Assembly: GCF_003386195.1 (NCBI RefSeq)
Contig: NZ_QRDX01000002.1
Location: 86,176-140,648, forward strand
Source of the DNA: Seonamhaeicola aphaedonensis
Lineage (GTDB): Bacteria > Bacteroidota > Bacteroidia > Flavobacteriales > Flavobacteriaceae
Length of the DNA: 54,473 nt
Direction of reading: 5' to 3'
Position 1 is the stretch's first letter. The number at the start of each line of letters is the position of its first letter. Below are positions 42,779 through 52,592 of this stretch, piece after piece. The notes beneath the pieces are model-generated. The model was not told the origin of the DNA. It saw only the letters and a list, made by a program, of their open reading frames with translations, and searched no databases. The translations under genes and the position numbers were made by a program.

Positions 42779-45223
42779 CTAATCATTTCCCAGTCTAATA
42801 ATATCTGCAAATAATCCAGAAGCCGTTACATCTGCACCGGCACCTGCACCTTTAATAATCATGGGTTGCTTCGGGTAACGCTCTGTATAGAACATTACAA
42901 TGTTATCACTTCCTTCTAAGTTATAGAAAGGGTGACCAACTGGGATTTCTTGCAAGCTAACACTGGCTTTACCATTATCAAATTTGGCAACATATTTCAA
43001 TTGACAGTTATTTGCTTTCGCTGAAGCGTATAAACTTTGGTAGTGTGCTTCATCATCAATTAAAGTCTGATAAAAATCATCAACCGTATCGCTTTTTAAA
43101 CCAGCTTCCGATAGGAAAGATGTATTTTCTATATCTTCTAAGTTCATTTCAACACCACTTTCTCTAGCTAAAATCAAGATTTTCCTAGCTACATCTACAC
43201 CACTTAAATCTATTCTAGGGTCAGGTTCTGTATACCCCTCGGCAGCAGCTTGCTTAACAATATCATAAAATTTAGTAGTATCATTAAAGTTATTAAAAAC
43301 AAAGTTCAAACTTCCAGATAACACTGCTTGAATGGAATTTACTTTGTCACCAGAAGCAATTAAATTTCTCAAAGTGTCAATAACAGGTAAGCCTGCACCA
43401 ACATTGGTTTCGAACAAGAAAGGGGCATTGTATTTTAATGATAATCGTTTTAATTCTTTGTAATTCTCAAAATCACTAGAACAAGCAATTTTATTACAGG
43501 CAACTACCGAAATACTTTCTCTTAAATATTGAGCATATAAATCCGCAACATCTTTATTTGCAGTTACGTCAACAAAAATGCTATTACGTAAATTAAGTGC
43601 TTTAGCTCTATCAAAGAATCCTTGTAATGATGCTTGTTCACCATCAGCTAACTGCTCTTTCCATGATTTTAAATTAATACCACTTTCGTTAAAAATCATT
43701 TTTCTAGAGTTTGATAAACCAACAATACGCATGTTAATTTTAAGGTTATCTTTTAAATATTTGCGTTGCTGTTTTATCTGCTCAACCAAACGTTCACCAA
43801 CATTACCAACACCAGTGATAAATACATTTAATTGTTTAGTTTTAGATTCAAAGAACTGCTCATGTAAAACATTTAATGCCTTTTTTACATCATTATCTGC
43901 AATAACAACTGAGATGTTCTTTTCTGATGCACCTTGAGCAATGGCCCTAACGTTTACGTTATTTTTTCCTAAAGCACTGAATAATTTTCCACTAATCCCT
44001 TGGTGATTTTTCATATTATCACCTACAAGTGCTACGATTGATAAATCCGCTTCAACAATGATAGGTTCTATTTTATGAAGGGCTATTTCGTTCTCAAAAG
44101 TAGCATCTATAGCTGTTTTAGCCATTTGAGCATCCTTGGCTTCAATTCCTAAGCAAATAGAATGTTCTGAGGATGCTTGGGTTATGAGTATCACATTAAT
44201 TTTCTCTTGAGATAGGGTTTCAAATAAACGTTTTGAAAACCCAGGAATTCCCACCATACCACTACCTTCCAATGTTAATAAAGCTATATTTCCTATGTTA
44301 CTAATACCTTTCACAGGTTTTTTAGAATTTATGGCTTCATTGGATATTTTAGTGCCTGCTGCTTCAGGCTCTAAAGTGTTTTTTATATAAATTGGAATTT
44401 CTAAATCTAAAACAGGTTGCACCGTAGGAGGATAAAGTACCTTGGCTCCAAAATGCGATAACTCCATAGCTTCTTGATAGGATATCTCCTCTATTGGGTA
44501 GGCTTGTTTTACAATTTTTGGGTTCGTAGTGAACATACCGCTTACGTCAGTCCATATTTCTAATTGAGACACTTTTAAAGCAGCAGCTATGATAGCTGCA
44601 GTAAAGTCTGAGCCACCACGCCCAAGCGTTGTTTGTTCTCCGTTTTCAGATTTTGAAACAAATCCCGGTAAAATGGTTATTTTTTGATTTACGGATTTAA
44701 AGTAATCCTGTATGTTTTTGTTTGTAATGCTATAATTAACCTCAGCTTTGGTAAAAACAGAATTTGTAATCACCAGTTCCTGAGAATTTTTCCTATCAGC
44801 TGAAAGACCTCTACTTTTCATAGTCTCAGCAATAATAAACGACGATAATAATTCTCCAAAACTCACTAATTTATCAGATGTCTTTGGGGATAATTCGTTA
44901 ATTAAAAAAATACCATCCAATAAGCTTTTTAATTCCTCTAATCGCTTATTCACAAAGTCGATGACATGGTCGTTGTTGTGCGGTATTAATTCATTTACAA
45001 TATTTAAATGAATTTCTTTTATAGTATTGAAAACTTCTAAAAAAGCAGCATCTTTATTTTGAGCCTTTTTTCCAGCAAGAAGCAACTTGTCTGTAATACC
45101 CCCAACAGCAGAAACTACGCAGATTACTGAATCGTTTTTAGAATAATCTTCTAAAATGTTTATGACATTATTTATGTTTTTTGAAGAACCTACAGAAGTT
45201 CCTCCAAATTTTAAAACTTTCAT
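42779..45223 (-). CDS. thrA: Bifunctional aspartate kinase / homoserine dehydrogenase I
   Basis: This 814-aa fusion has the aspartate kinase domain at residues 1 to about 290 (MKVLKFGGTSVGSSKNIN, TLGRGGSDFTAAIIA), two ACT regulatory modules (about 310-455) and the homoserine dehydrogenase domain from about 463 (VFITGVGNVGERLVEQ, then GLPVIDTLRNLIASGD and EGYTEPDPRIDLSG). It catalyses the first and third steps from aspartate to threonine and is usually inhibited by threonine. A leader peptide rich in Thr codons lies 273 bases upstream, pointing to attenuation. Confidence 0.97.
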   Translation of the reverse strand: MKVLKFGGTSVGSSKNINNVINILEDYSKNDSVICVVSAVGGITDKLLLAGKKAQNKDAAFLEVFNTIKEIHLNIVNELIPHNNDHVIDFVNKRLEELKSLLDGIFLINELSPKTSDKLVSFGELLSSFIIAETMKSRGLSADRKNSQELVITNSVFTKAEVNYSITNKNIQDYFKSVNQKITILPGFVSKSENGEQTTLGRGGSDFTAAIIAAALKVSQLEIWTDVSGMFTTNPKIVKQAYPIEEISYQEAMELSHFGAKVLYPPTVQPVLDLEIPIYIKNTLEPEAAGTKISNEAINSKKPVKGISNIGNIALLTLEGSGMVGIPGFSKRLFETLSQEKINVILITQASSEHSICLGIEAKDAQMAKTAIDATFENEIALHKIEPIIVEADLSIVALVGDNMKNHQGISGKLFSALGKNNVNVRAIAQGASEKNISVVIADNDVKKALNVLHEQFFESKTKQLNVFITGVGNVGERLVEQIKQQRKYLKDNLKINMRIVGLSNSRKMIFNESGINLKSWKEQLADGEQASLQGFFDRAKALNLRNSIFVDVTANKDVADLYAQYLRESISVVACNKIACSSDFENYKELKRLSLKYNAPFLFETNVGAGLPVIDTLRNLIASGDKVNSIQAVLSGSLNFVFNNFNDTTKFYDIVKQAAAEGYTEPDPRIDLSGVDVARKILILARESGVEMNLEDIENTSFLSEAGLKSDTVDDFYQTLIDDEAHYQSLYASAKANNCQLKYVAKFDNGKASVSLQEIPVGHPFYNLEGSDNIVMFYTERYPKQPMIIKGAGAGADVTASGLFADIIRLGND

Positions 45224-45298
45224 GTGTTGTTTTTATTGATGTTCATTAGTCACATGCAACCTTTGATCTTTAAAATAGTTCTATAAAAGCACACTTTT

Positions 45299-45371
45299 TG
45301 TCAACCTGAACTTGTTTCTGGTTCAAATTCTTGTTTGTAGGAAAAGATTCTGAAATAAATTCAGAATGACA
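45299..45371. repeat. Dispersed palindromic intergenic element in the thr leader region
   Basis: The stretch is bounded by TGTCA and TGACA. It holds two hairpins: AACCTGAAC...GTTTCTGGTT on one side and ATTCTGAA...TTCAGAAT on the other. The TCATTCTGAATTTATTTCAG type of sequence recurs between genes in many Flavobacteriaceae from memory. It lies in the 5' leader of thrA, where its hairpins could affect attenuation. Confidence 0.65.
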
Positions 45372-45452
45372 ATTTGATTTTTATAGAAATTTATCCTAAT
45401 CATGTCGGTTTCATTTTTAATGAATTGATAGTTTAAAATATATTTTTAAATG

Positions 45453-45472
45453 GTGATTCCTTTTAAAATCAC
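45453..45472 (-). promoter_or_regulatory. Short hairpin downstream of the threonine leader peptide
   Basis: GTGATT pairs with AATCAC over an 8-base loop, 25 bases after the leader stop codon. It is not followed by a T tract on the minus strand, so it is not a standard terminator; it may be part of an attenuator structure. Confidence 0.35.
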
Positions 45473-45496
45473 AAAGATAGCCTGAAGTGTATATAA

Positions 45497-45601
45497 TTAA
45501 CAACCCCAAAGGGTAGTAGTTGTAGTAGTACCAATAAAAGAAACTGTTCCTTTAGTAAAGGAAGCGAAAGTAAATCTTATTTTTTGGCACAAATGGTTCA
45601 T
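45497..45601 (-). CDS. thrL: Threonine operon leader peptide (34 aa)
   Basis: From the ATG at 45601 the peptide reads MNHLCQKIRFTF and ends with FIGTTTTTTLWGC, six consecutive threonine codons (ACT ACT ACA ACT ACT ACC) just before the end. It is 273 bases upstream of thrA on the same strand. Ribosome stalling at these codons when threonyl-tRNA is scarce is the classical signal for attenuation in thr operons. The start is supported by a TAnnTTTG box at 45623-45630, 22 bases upstream; a longer reading from a TTG at 45712 would start before the promoter. A classical terminator hairpin with a T tract was not found by eye. Confidence 0.82.
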   Translation of the reverse strand: MNHLCQKIRFTFASFTKGTVSFIGTTTTTTLWGC

Positions 45602-45622
45602 AATAGCTATGATAATGCTGCT

Positions 45623-45630
45623 CAAAAGTA
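45623..45630 (-). promoter_or_regulatory. -7 box of the thr operon promoter (TACTTTTG)
   Basis: An exact TAnnTTTG match on the minus strand lies 21 bases upstream of the leader-peptide ATG, placing the start of transcription close before it. Confidence 0.7.
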
Positions 45631-45843
45631 TTACATTTAGACTAATAAAAAAACTAAAAGTTTTTTTTTGTTTAATTCTTAAATAGATTTCATTTTCTTT
45701 TAAGAAATTCAACGTTCTTATAGAAGAATTAGAAAATTAATAATCAAAATAGCTGAATGAAAAACCATAACCCTTTAACAGGAAATTGGCAAGTATTCAT
45801 TTAGTTAGTTTCAATAAACAGACGAAAACTAGAAAAAATACAG

Positions 45844-47394
45844 ATGAAAATATTTTCAAGAGAGCAGATTTATGAAGGTGACAAGTTAACTATAGAAAGG
45901 CAACAAATTTCTTCTACAGAATTAATGGAGCGTGCGGCAACCCAAATTTTTAATTGGATGCATTTACGAATGCAAGGGGCACAAGTACCCATTCATGTAT
46001 TTTGTGGCATAGGAAACAATGGTGGTGATGGATTGGTATTAGCTCGACATTTAATCACACACGGATACAATGTTAAAACCTATGTTGTTAATTACAGTGA
46101 TAAACGTTCTAAGGATTTTTTGATTAATTATGATCGTATAAAAACGGTAACGAAAGCGTGGCCTACGTTAATGAAGAGTGAAGCTGATTTTCCTCAAATT
46201 CATCCAGATGATATTATTGTTGATGCTATCTTCGGGATAGGTTTAAATAGGCCAGTGGTAGATTGGGTTAAGAATCTTTTTAGGCATTTTAGGGCAACAA
46301 AAGCTTTCACACTTTCGGTTGATATCCCTTCTGGGTTAAGGACCGATGAAGTGCCCGAAAGTCACGATGATGTCGTTTGGGCAAGTTATACCCTAAGTTT
46401 TGTATCACCAAAGTTGGTGTTCTTTTTACCTCAAACAGCAAAATACACGGTGCAATGGGAAGTATTAGATATAGGTTTAGACCAAGAATTTCTTAGCGCT
46501 ACCGAAACAGCTGTTGAACTTATTGGAAAATATGAGGTGTTACCAATTTATGTCCCAAGAGATAAATTTTCGCACAAGGGGCAATTTGGGCATAGTTTAA
46601 TCATTGGAGGGAGTTACGGAAAGATAGGAGCGGTGACTTTGGCAAGTAAAGGAGCACTTTCGGCAGGAGCAGGACTTGTCTCGGTTTTCACACCAAAATG
46701 TGGTTATAACATCATTCAAACGGCTTTTCCTGAAGCTATGGTTTATACAGATACTAATGAAGAGATTATAACTGATATAAAATTTGATATAGTACCAACA
46801 GTGGTTGGTATTGGAGTAGGGGCAGGAACAGATGTTAAAACCATAAATGCTTTTGAAGCCTTTATGAAACATAATAAAGCGCATCTGGTAATTGATGCCG
46901 ATGGTATCAATATTATTTCTAAAAAGAAAGCTTTACTTAAACTACTTCCTGAAAATACGGTTTTAACCCCACATCCAAAAGAGTTAGGGCGCTTAATTGG
47001 TGCCTGGAAAGACGACTTTGACAAACTTCATAAAGCAAAGGCTTTTTCAAAAAAGCATAAAGTGATAATAATTATTAAAGGGGCAAATACCATGACGGTT
47101 TTAGAAGATAAACTTTATGTGAACACCACAGGAAATCCAGGGTTGTCTACAGCAGGAAGTGGTGATGTTTTAACAGGTATTATAACAGGGTTAATATCCC
47201 AAGGATATAACCCTTTAGTAGCATCAATTTTTGGAGTGTATTTACACGGTAAATCAGCAGATATTGCTGTTGAAGATTATGGTTACCAAAGCTTGATTGC
47301 AAGCCATATTATTCAATATTTAGGAAAGGCCTTTATAGATATGTTCAAACAACCAGAGGAGCAACAACCGCCCGAAGAAGATGGAGAAGAATAG
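45844..47394 (+). CDS. nnr: Bifunctional NAD(P)H-hydrate epimerase / ADP-dependent dehydratase
   Basis: This 516-aa fusion has the epimerase (YjeF_N) half at about 1-215, with IFSREQIYEGDKLTI, VFCGIGNNGGDGLVLAR near residue 58 and VDAIFGIGLNRPV near 128, and the dehydratase (carbohydrate kinase-like) half from about 230, with HKGQFGHSLIIGGSYGKIGA and NTTGNPGLSTAGSGDVLTGI near 440. It repairs damaged hydrated NAD(P)H. The acidic tail PEEQQPPEEDGEE is an add-on of no known role. It is divergent from the thr operon and followed by a palindromic element. Confidence 0.95.
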   Translation: MKIFSREQIYEGDKLTIERQQISSTELMERAATQIFNWMHLRMQGAQVPIHVFCGIGNNGGDGLVLARHLITHGYNVKTYVVNYSDKRSKDFLINYDRIKTVTKAWPTLMKSEADFPQIHPDDIIVDAIFGIGLNRPVVDWVKNLFRHFRATKAFTLSVDIPSGLRTDEVPESHDDVVWASYTLSFVSPKLVFFLPQTAKYTVQWEVLDIGLDQEFLSATETAVELIGKYEVLPIYVPRDKFSHKGQFGHSLIIGGSYGKIGAVTLASKGALSAGAGLVSVFTPKCGYNIIQTAFPEAMVYTDTNEEIITDIKFDIVPTVVGIGVGAGTDVKTINAFEAFMKHNKAHLVIDADGINIISKKKALLKLLPENTVLTPHPKELGRLIGAWKDDFDKLHKAKAFSKKHKVIIIIKGANTMTVLEDKLYVNTTGNPGLSTAGSGDVLTGIITGLISQGYNPLVASIFGVYLHGKSADIAVEDYGYQSLIASHIIQYLGKAFIDMFKQPEEQQPPEEDGEE

Positions 47395-47407
47395 CAAAGG
47401 TAGAGTT

Positions 47408-47457
47408 GTCATCCCGAACCTGCCTGTGCTGAATTTATTTCAGTATTTCGGGATCTC
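47408..47457. repeat. Dispersed palindromic element (GTCATCCCGAA type)
   Basis: The outer stem ATCCCGAA / TTCGGGAT (47411-47418 with 47447-47454) encloses an inner CTGAA / TTCAG hairpin. The GTCATCCCGAA ... TTCGGGATCT pattern is a common intergenic repeat of Flavobacteriaceae from memory. It lies after nnr and before the terminator of the convergent peptidase gene, so it could also help stop transcription of nnr. Confidence 0.7.
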
Positions 47458-47532
47458 AGAAATTGTGATAAGTGCAATTATAAAAAGATGTTGAAACTAC
47501 TTTAGCATGAAAAAACCTTGATAATTGATAAC

Positions 47533-47560
47533 ATAAAAAAAAGCCGCTCATAGCGGCTTT
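47533..47560 (-). terminator. Intrinsic terminator of the S8 peptidase gene
   Basis: A perfect 9-bp GC-rich stem (AAAGCCGCT / AGCGGCTTT) with a 3-base loop is followed on the minus strand by eight T residues, right after the stop codon at 47566. Confidence 0.92.
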
Positions 47561-47565
47561 CTAAT

Positions 47566-50500
47566 TTAGTACTGGTTTACAACAATCTTACGTGTAAACT
47601 TTGCATTACCTTGTTTTATTTCTAACAAATAAATACCGTTTTCAATATGATGTATTGCTATAGACTTTGTTAAGGTGTTAGAATTTATTTCATAACTGTA
47701 ACTATTTATAATACGTCCGCTGAGGTCGTATAAATTAGCCTTAACATTTTCTTTCGATGTTAAATCATTCAATCTAATATTAATATTTTCATTGGTAGGG
47801 TTTGGCCAGATATAAACATTTTTAATATCAAATTCACTTGTGCTAAGTGTGCTATTCATAGTAATGGTTTGGTTAGGTAACCACCCATTAGCGGAGTTTT
47901 TTATATCAACTTTAAACTCATCATTAAAGCTACTTGTTTCTGTATTGGAGTAAGTAATCTTTCCAGTATTAACATCATCTTGAGTGAAAGTATCACCAAT
48001 ATCCATAGAAACGCTGTTTTTTTCAAGAATTCCAACAGATGGCGTCATTACAATTGTATAGATTTGCTCTGCAGCTGTTTGTCCGCTTGTGGTCGCTTCA
48101 AAATCTGAAGATAAAAAGGTATAGGTGCTGTTTAATGGCGCGTTAAAGCCATTGTTTGTTAGGTTTGGAAGATTAATAATATTATTTATAACACATAAAT
48201 CGATACTAAATTCTGTAACGGCACCACCATCATTATTATTTGGATCTCCTATTCGTAATGTCCAAACGCCATCCGCAGGAAGGTCTATGAATTTAGATAA
48301 ACTTTCAATAGGTGCTATAGTGTCAGAAATACTTGGAACAGCGGGGTCATTACAAACTAATGCAGCACCCAAATCGGAATAGGTAACATCAAAATCATCA
48401 CCGTCGCCAGGACTAGTGGTATCTCCACCAGTGTCTGTTGTGCAGGAACTGTCAAATAATAAAACTTGCGGGCTACCAATTTCTGGTGGTCCTTCTAAGG
48501 TAATATTAATGTCATTCACCCAAGTATGACTAATTTTAAAACTAGTTTCAACAGATTCAATATACAATCCACCTGTAGACACTGTAACGGGTACCGAAGC
48601 AAATACTCCAGCTGTAGTTCCAATGGCCGCATCGGTAAAATCGGTAGCTGTATAAATATTGTTTCCACAGTCTAAATTTCCAACTTGGAAACTGTAGGTT
48701 TCAGAGTAATTACCAGTATTACATCTATTGTTGGGTCTTACTCTCCAGTAGTAAACGGTCTCTGCTGTTAAACCTGATAATTCATAGCTTAGGTCTGTTA
48801 CTGTGCTAGAAAAAACTAATGAAGAGAAAGAAGGGTTTGTAGAAACTTCCACGAGGTAGTCTTCAGCATTTAAGTTTTCTGCCCAATTTAAAGTTAAGGA
48901 CGAAGGTGTATTTAAAGCACCATTGCCGGGAGAGGATAAGCTTTGCGGATATGGAGTAAAATCACTGTGTAAAACTCTTAATTCAATCACCCTAGTTTCG
49001 GTATCAAAACCATCATTACCTACCACACTAACGTTATAGGTATTTGCACTTACATTTTCTAAATTGCTAAAGGTAACATCAAACGTTCCATCAGCATTTA
49101 AACTATTAGGGGTAATATTCGCCACAGCTCCTGTGGGAACATCTACTAAAGAAAGGTTTGTTGTAGTACCACCAGTTTCAGAATAATCAAAATTATAAGT
49201 GGCATCATTTGAAGAACAAATGGTTTGCTCTGCAACCGAGGTGTTGAACGTAAAATTAGACGAAAGCCCAGTAATTATAAGAGAGAAATCTTGAGCGCCT
49301 CCAACTAGGGTTCCTTTATGAGTTACTGTAATGGTATAAACTCCAGAGGCTCCAGTAACATCAACTCTTTCGTAAGGATCCACTGTGTTGTCTCCTTGCG
49401 AGTTAGAGTCAACTCCGGTTAGTTTCCATGGTGTATAGGTGTTTGATGCTTGTGTAATTCTTATGTCTAAATCATTTACCAAGGCAGGAGTATCATCATT
49501 ATATAAAATAACACCGTTATTTACAGTGCCTGTAGGGTTTATAGTACCGCCTTGGTCAGTCCATGAAATGGATGCTAGTAAAGGACTAGAACCGTCAGAA
49601 ACCACATCTATGGAAAAAGACGCATTGTTATTTAAAGTTTCTTCAGAAATCCATGTTGAAAAACCATTTTCACTAATAGTTTCAGCCGCTTTTTTGGCAT
49701 TCATTAAGCCCCAGCCAGAAGTAGCATCAGGTCCAACAAGTGTTTGATCATCTAAATTATATATATCATCTGCCGTGTGTAAAGCTAAACCTTTTAAAGT
49801 AGCTGCTTTCATATAATGACCGTTGGTATTATTATGATGCTGTTGTAATAATAATAAAGAACCACAAACATTAGGGGAGGACATGGAGGTACCACTATTA
49901 TTACTATACCTGAGAGCAGGAGTAGGTGCTCTGCCTGTAGACAACAAACTTTCACCATTTCCTGTGATATCCGGTTTTATTCTTAAGTCGTCGGTTGGAC
50001 CTTCTGAGCTAAATGTACTTCTGCTAACTTCGTTAAGCGAACCATCTAAGTTGATTGCTGCATCGGATCCTGAAGCTACTATTAAAGAATTTTTTGATGT
50101 TTTATCTCCTAATAGCTTGTCATAACTATTATTACTTCCTAAGGGGTTAGAATTTGAAGCATCATCGGCTCCAGCATTGCCTGCCGAAAAAACAGCCAAA
50201 TAATAAGGCGCACTATTAAGTCATCCCAATCTTTAGATTCTTGCACATAGGCGCCAAAATACCAACTAAGATCATCTACAAAATCAGTAGAGTCAAATCC
50301 GTAAGAATGGTTTGATAGCAACATACCGTTAGCAGCAGCGGTGGTAGCTTCCGATAGGTCATTTATAGCATTATAACCAATAGCACTGGCTTGAGGCGCC
50401 ATACCTTTAACACTGGGGTTAATCCCGGCAGCAATTAGAGTACCAGTAACGTGGGCTGCATGATTATCAACAGTAGTTTCATCATCACCAATGGAAAGCC

Positions 50501-50948
50501 TATCTGTACCTCCAGGACCATCGTATTCCTCATGGGTTGTTAGACCAATACCATCAACTTCCCAGAGATAGACTGTCATGTTTTGTCCTTCTAGGTTGAG
50601 ACCCAAATCACCGCCGTTATGCAGGTAGTTGGTTCTTGTAGAAATGGCAGCATTGGCATTGTCACTTTTTAAGTATATGGGTTTACCGTTTAATACTTTT
50701 CTTAAGTGGTAGTTTGTATTACCATCCTTATACTTAACGGGCCAATTGTTTCTTTTAGCTTCTTTGAGCGCTTCATTATAAGCAGCGTAAAAGGATGTTT
50801 CAAATGATGTTTCTAATTTTTTTAACTTCTCTTTATTGTAATTTTTAGTCGTTTGTTTTTTCTGTTTTTCAGTTTGAGAAAATCCTAGTGAAGCCAATAA
50901 AAAGCACAGTAAAATACTCAATTTCACCTTAAAATAATTCTTAATCAT
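47566..50948 (-). pseudogene. Frameshifted S8 subtilisin-like peptidase with P domain and T9SS sorting tail
   Basis: The gene starts at the ATG at 50948 (signal peptide MIKNYFKVKLSILLCFLLASLGFSQ). The first frame holds the catalytic Asp (YLWEVDGIG) and His (VDNHAAHVTGT) and stops at 50139. A second frame, from about 50211 downward, continues with APYYLAVFSAGNAG and holds the catalytic Ser (SGTSMSSPNVCG). One base appears missing between GACTTAATAGT and GCGCCTTATT. Further domains follow: a fibronectin type III-like module (LTLNWAENLNAEDYLVEV), a P/Homo B-like domain (about 48190-48660), a cadherin-like stretch, and a type A sorting domain (VYIWPNPTNENINI to RKIVVNQY). The product would be a secreted protease of about 1127 aa. 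As written the catalytic triad is split over two frames, so it is inactive unless this is a sequencing error. Confidence 0.85.
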
Positions 50949-51094
50949 AGTCAGTAATAAAAAATTTTCCGAAAGATAATAAATTATAGTATATAATGAT
51001 ATATTGCTAGTATATAAACTATATAGGTGTAAATGCCATATTTATTTATAATTAAAAACTGTGTATTTGATTAAAAACAATAACTATATTATAC

Positions 51095-51119
51095 AAAAAA
51101 GCCTCAATAAAAAGAGGCT
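51095..51119 (-). terminator. Intrinsic terminator of the TlpA-like gene
   Basis: AGCCTC / GAGGCT with an 8-base loop is followed on the minus strand by a run of six T residues, 24 bases after the stop codon at 51143. Confidence 0.85.
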
Positions 51120-51142
51120 CAGATATTTTTAGTGTGAGATGC

Positions 51143-52192
51143 TTAAATATTTAAGTCGTCAAATAACTCAACAAGCTTTGGACTTGAAGGTCTGGGTGCA
51201 TTGGCATCCACTACATTACCATCGGGATCTATTAATATAAATCTTGGAATCCCAGTGATTTTATAGCCTTGAACAAAGTCTGATTTCCAGGCCTTATCAG
51301 AAAATAATTGAATGCCTCCCATATCTTTTTCAGCAATCATTTTTTTCCAACCTGCTTTTGCTGCGGCAAGCTTTTCTTCAGGAGTATCTCCCTTAAAACC
51401 TCTCCCTTCATCAACAGAAATACTTACAAATTCAATATTCTTGTTATGATATTTTGCTTCCACTTCTTTTAAAAATGGGATTTCTCTTTTACAGGGCCCA
51501 CACCAAGTGGCCCAAACATCAACATAAACGTATTTACCTTTTAAATCACTTAAAGAAGTAGTGCCTCCTTTATAGTTTTCGTAATTGACAAAATCAGGAG
51601 ATGGTTTCCCTTTAAAATCATCGTATTGAGTAGCCATAGCTTTTTGTCTCTGGTACATTTTTAAAAGACCTTCTTGCATTTTGTCAAACCCTTGTTTTTC
51701 TCTAGCTGCAAAGGCAGAATCCATATTTTTAGAGCTTTCAAATAATTCAGTAAAGCTTTTGTGTATATCAGCAACCTTGGTTTTAAAAGCCTCCTCTTCT
51801 AATTTCAATAAGTCTGGTTTTAATTCCTTTTCCTGAATCAATGTTTTTTTAGCTATATAGTTACTGGTTTCAGCGCCTTTTCCCGTATATCTAATCGTTT
51901 CATCAAATGCTTCAGTATCTAAAGTTAGGTTTAATGCAACACCATCTTTTAGGAATAAATAGGTAGATTCTACACCATCAAAAAGATTAAAGATACCTGC
52001 TTCCACTTTTAAAGTATCAGAGAATGAGCCATCATCGTTTACCTTAATAGTTTTAGAATACGTTCTACTTCTTATAACTAAGGAGTCACTATTTTTATTG
52101 GTTATTTTTCCAGAGAGGGTGGCATAGTTTTTTGGCCCCTCTTTACAAGCTATTAAGGAAAGCGTTAAGGTAATTAAGAGTATCTTTTTCAT
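51143..52192 (-). CDS. TlpA-like thioredoxin-fold lipoprotein (349 aa)
   Basis: The ATG at 52192 gives the signal sequence MKKILLITLTLSLIAC with the lipobox cysteine; a GTG further up at 52222 would add ten residues but lies next to the promoter box. Residues about 20-120 resemble the DUF4369 domain (YATLSGKITNKNSDSLVIRS), then a charged helical linker, and from about 205 a TlpA/ResA-type thioredoxin domain with the redox motif WATWCGPCKREIPFL. It probably reduces disulfides or acts in cytochrome or protein folding at the envelope. It is transcribed alone between terminators. Confidence 0.9.
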   Translation of the reverse strand: MKKILLITLTLSLIACKEGPKNYATLSGKITNKNSDSLVIRSRTYSKTIKVNDDGSFSDTLKVEAGIFNLFDGVESTYLFLKDGVALNLTLDTEAFDETIRYTGKGAETSNYIAKKTLIQEKELKPDLLKLEEEAFKTKVADIHKSFTELFESSKNMDSAFAAREKQGFDKMQEGLLKMYQRQKAMATQYDDFKGKPSPDFVNYENYKGGTTSLSDLKGKYVYVDVWATWCGPCKREIPFLKEVEAKYHNKNIEFVSISVDEGRGFKGDTPEEKLAAAKAGWKKMIAEKDMGGIQLFSDKAWKSDFVQGYKITGIPRFILIDPDGNVVDANAPRPSSPKLVELFDDLNI

Positions 52193-52211
52193 AAATAAAA
52201 TTTTATCAGCC

Positions 52212-52219
52212 CAAAAATA
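52212..52219 (-). promoter_or_regulatory. -7 box of the TlpA-like gene (TATTTTTG)
   Basis: An exact TAnnTTTG match on the minus strand ends 20 bases before the ATG at 52192. Confidence 0.6.
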
Positions 52220-52478
52220 CACATTTGTAGAGCCTTTTAAATCAATTTTGGAATATTATTAACATAATAACGTGGTTTTTGAATCAAAACTAGACTTCAA
52301 AAAGGCAAAATTTTTTAAGTGTCAACAACTAAGGCTGCCATAGTGGAAAAAATTAAATACTGATATTAGGCCTATTTTGATAGAGTTATATTTTAGCCAA
52401 TTAACGAATCGATTTTAAAAATGTTTCTGGTTAATCTTTTGATTGAAATATCACTTCGTCGGATAAAACACGTGGCTT

Positions 52479-52549
52479 ATCTAAAAGTTTTCAAAATCAT
52501 TAAGAAAAGAGGTCAATAATCTAAAAAAGTAAGCGGATAATCTAAAAGT
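52479..52549. repeat. Three ATCTAAAA(AA)GT direct repeats
   Basis: ATCTAAAAGT occurs at 52479-52488 and 52540-52549, with the variant ATCTAAAAAAGT at 52519-52530. The starts are 40 and 21 bases apart, close to whole helical turns. The first and last copies are preceded by GGATAA. They end 36 bases before the -7 box of the terminal gene, as expected for activator sites. Confidence 0.5.
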
Positions 52550-52584
52550 GATTTTTGCAGTTTTTTATGCAAGCATATATTTTC

Positions 52585-52592
52585 TACTTTTG
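52585..52592 (+). promoter_or_regulatory. -7 box of the terminal surface-protein gene (TACTTTTG)
   Basis: An exact TAnnTTTG match about 200 bases before the ATG at 52793. A TTTG at 52554-52557 is 27 bases upstream, slightly longer than the usual spacing. Confidence 0.5.

Noticed and set aside
45602-45712. Longer 71-codon form of the threonine leader from a TTG
   Set aside because: It starts upstream of the TAnnTTTG box; the ATG at 45601 gives a 34-aa peptide with a fitting promoter.
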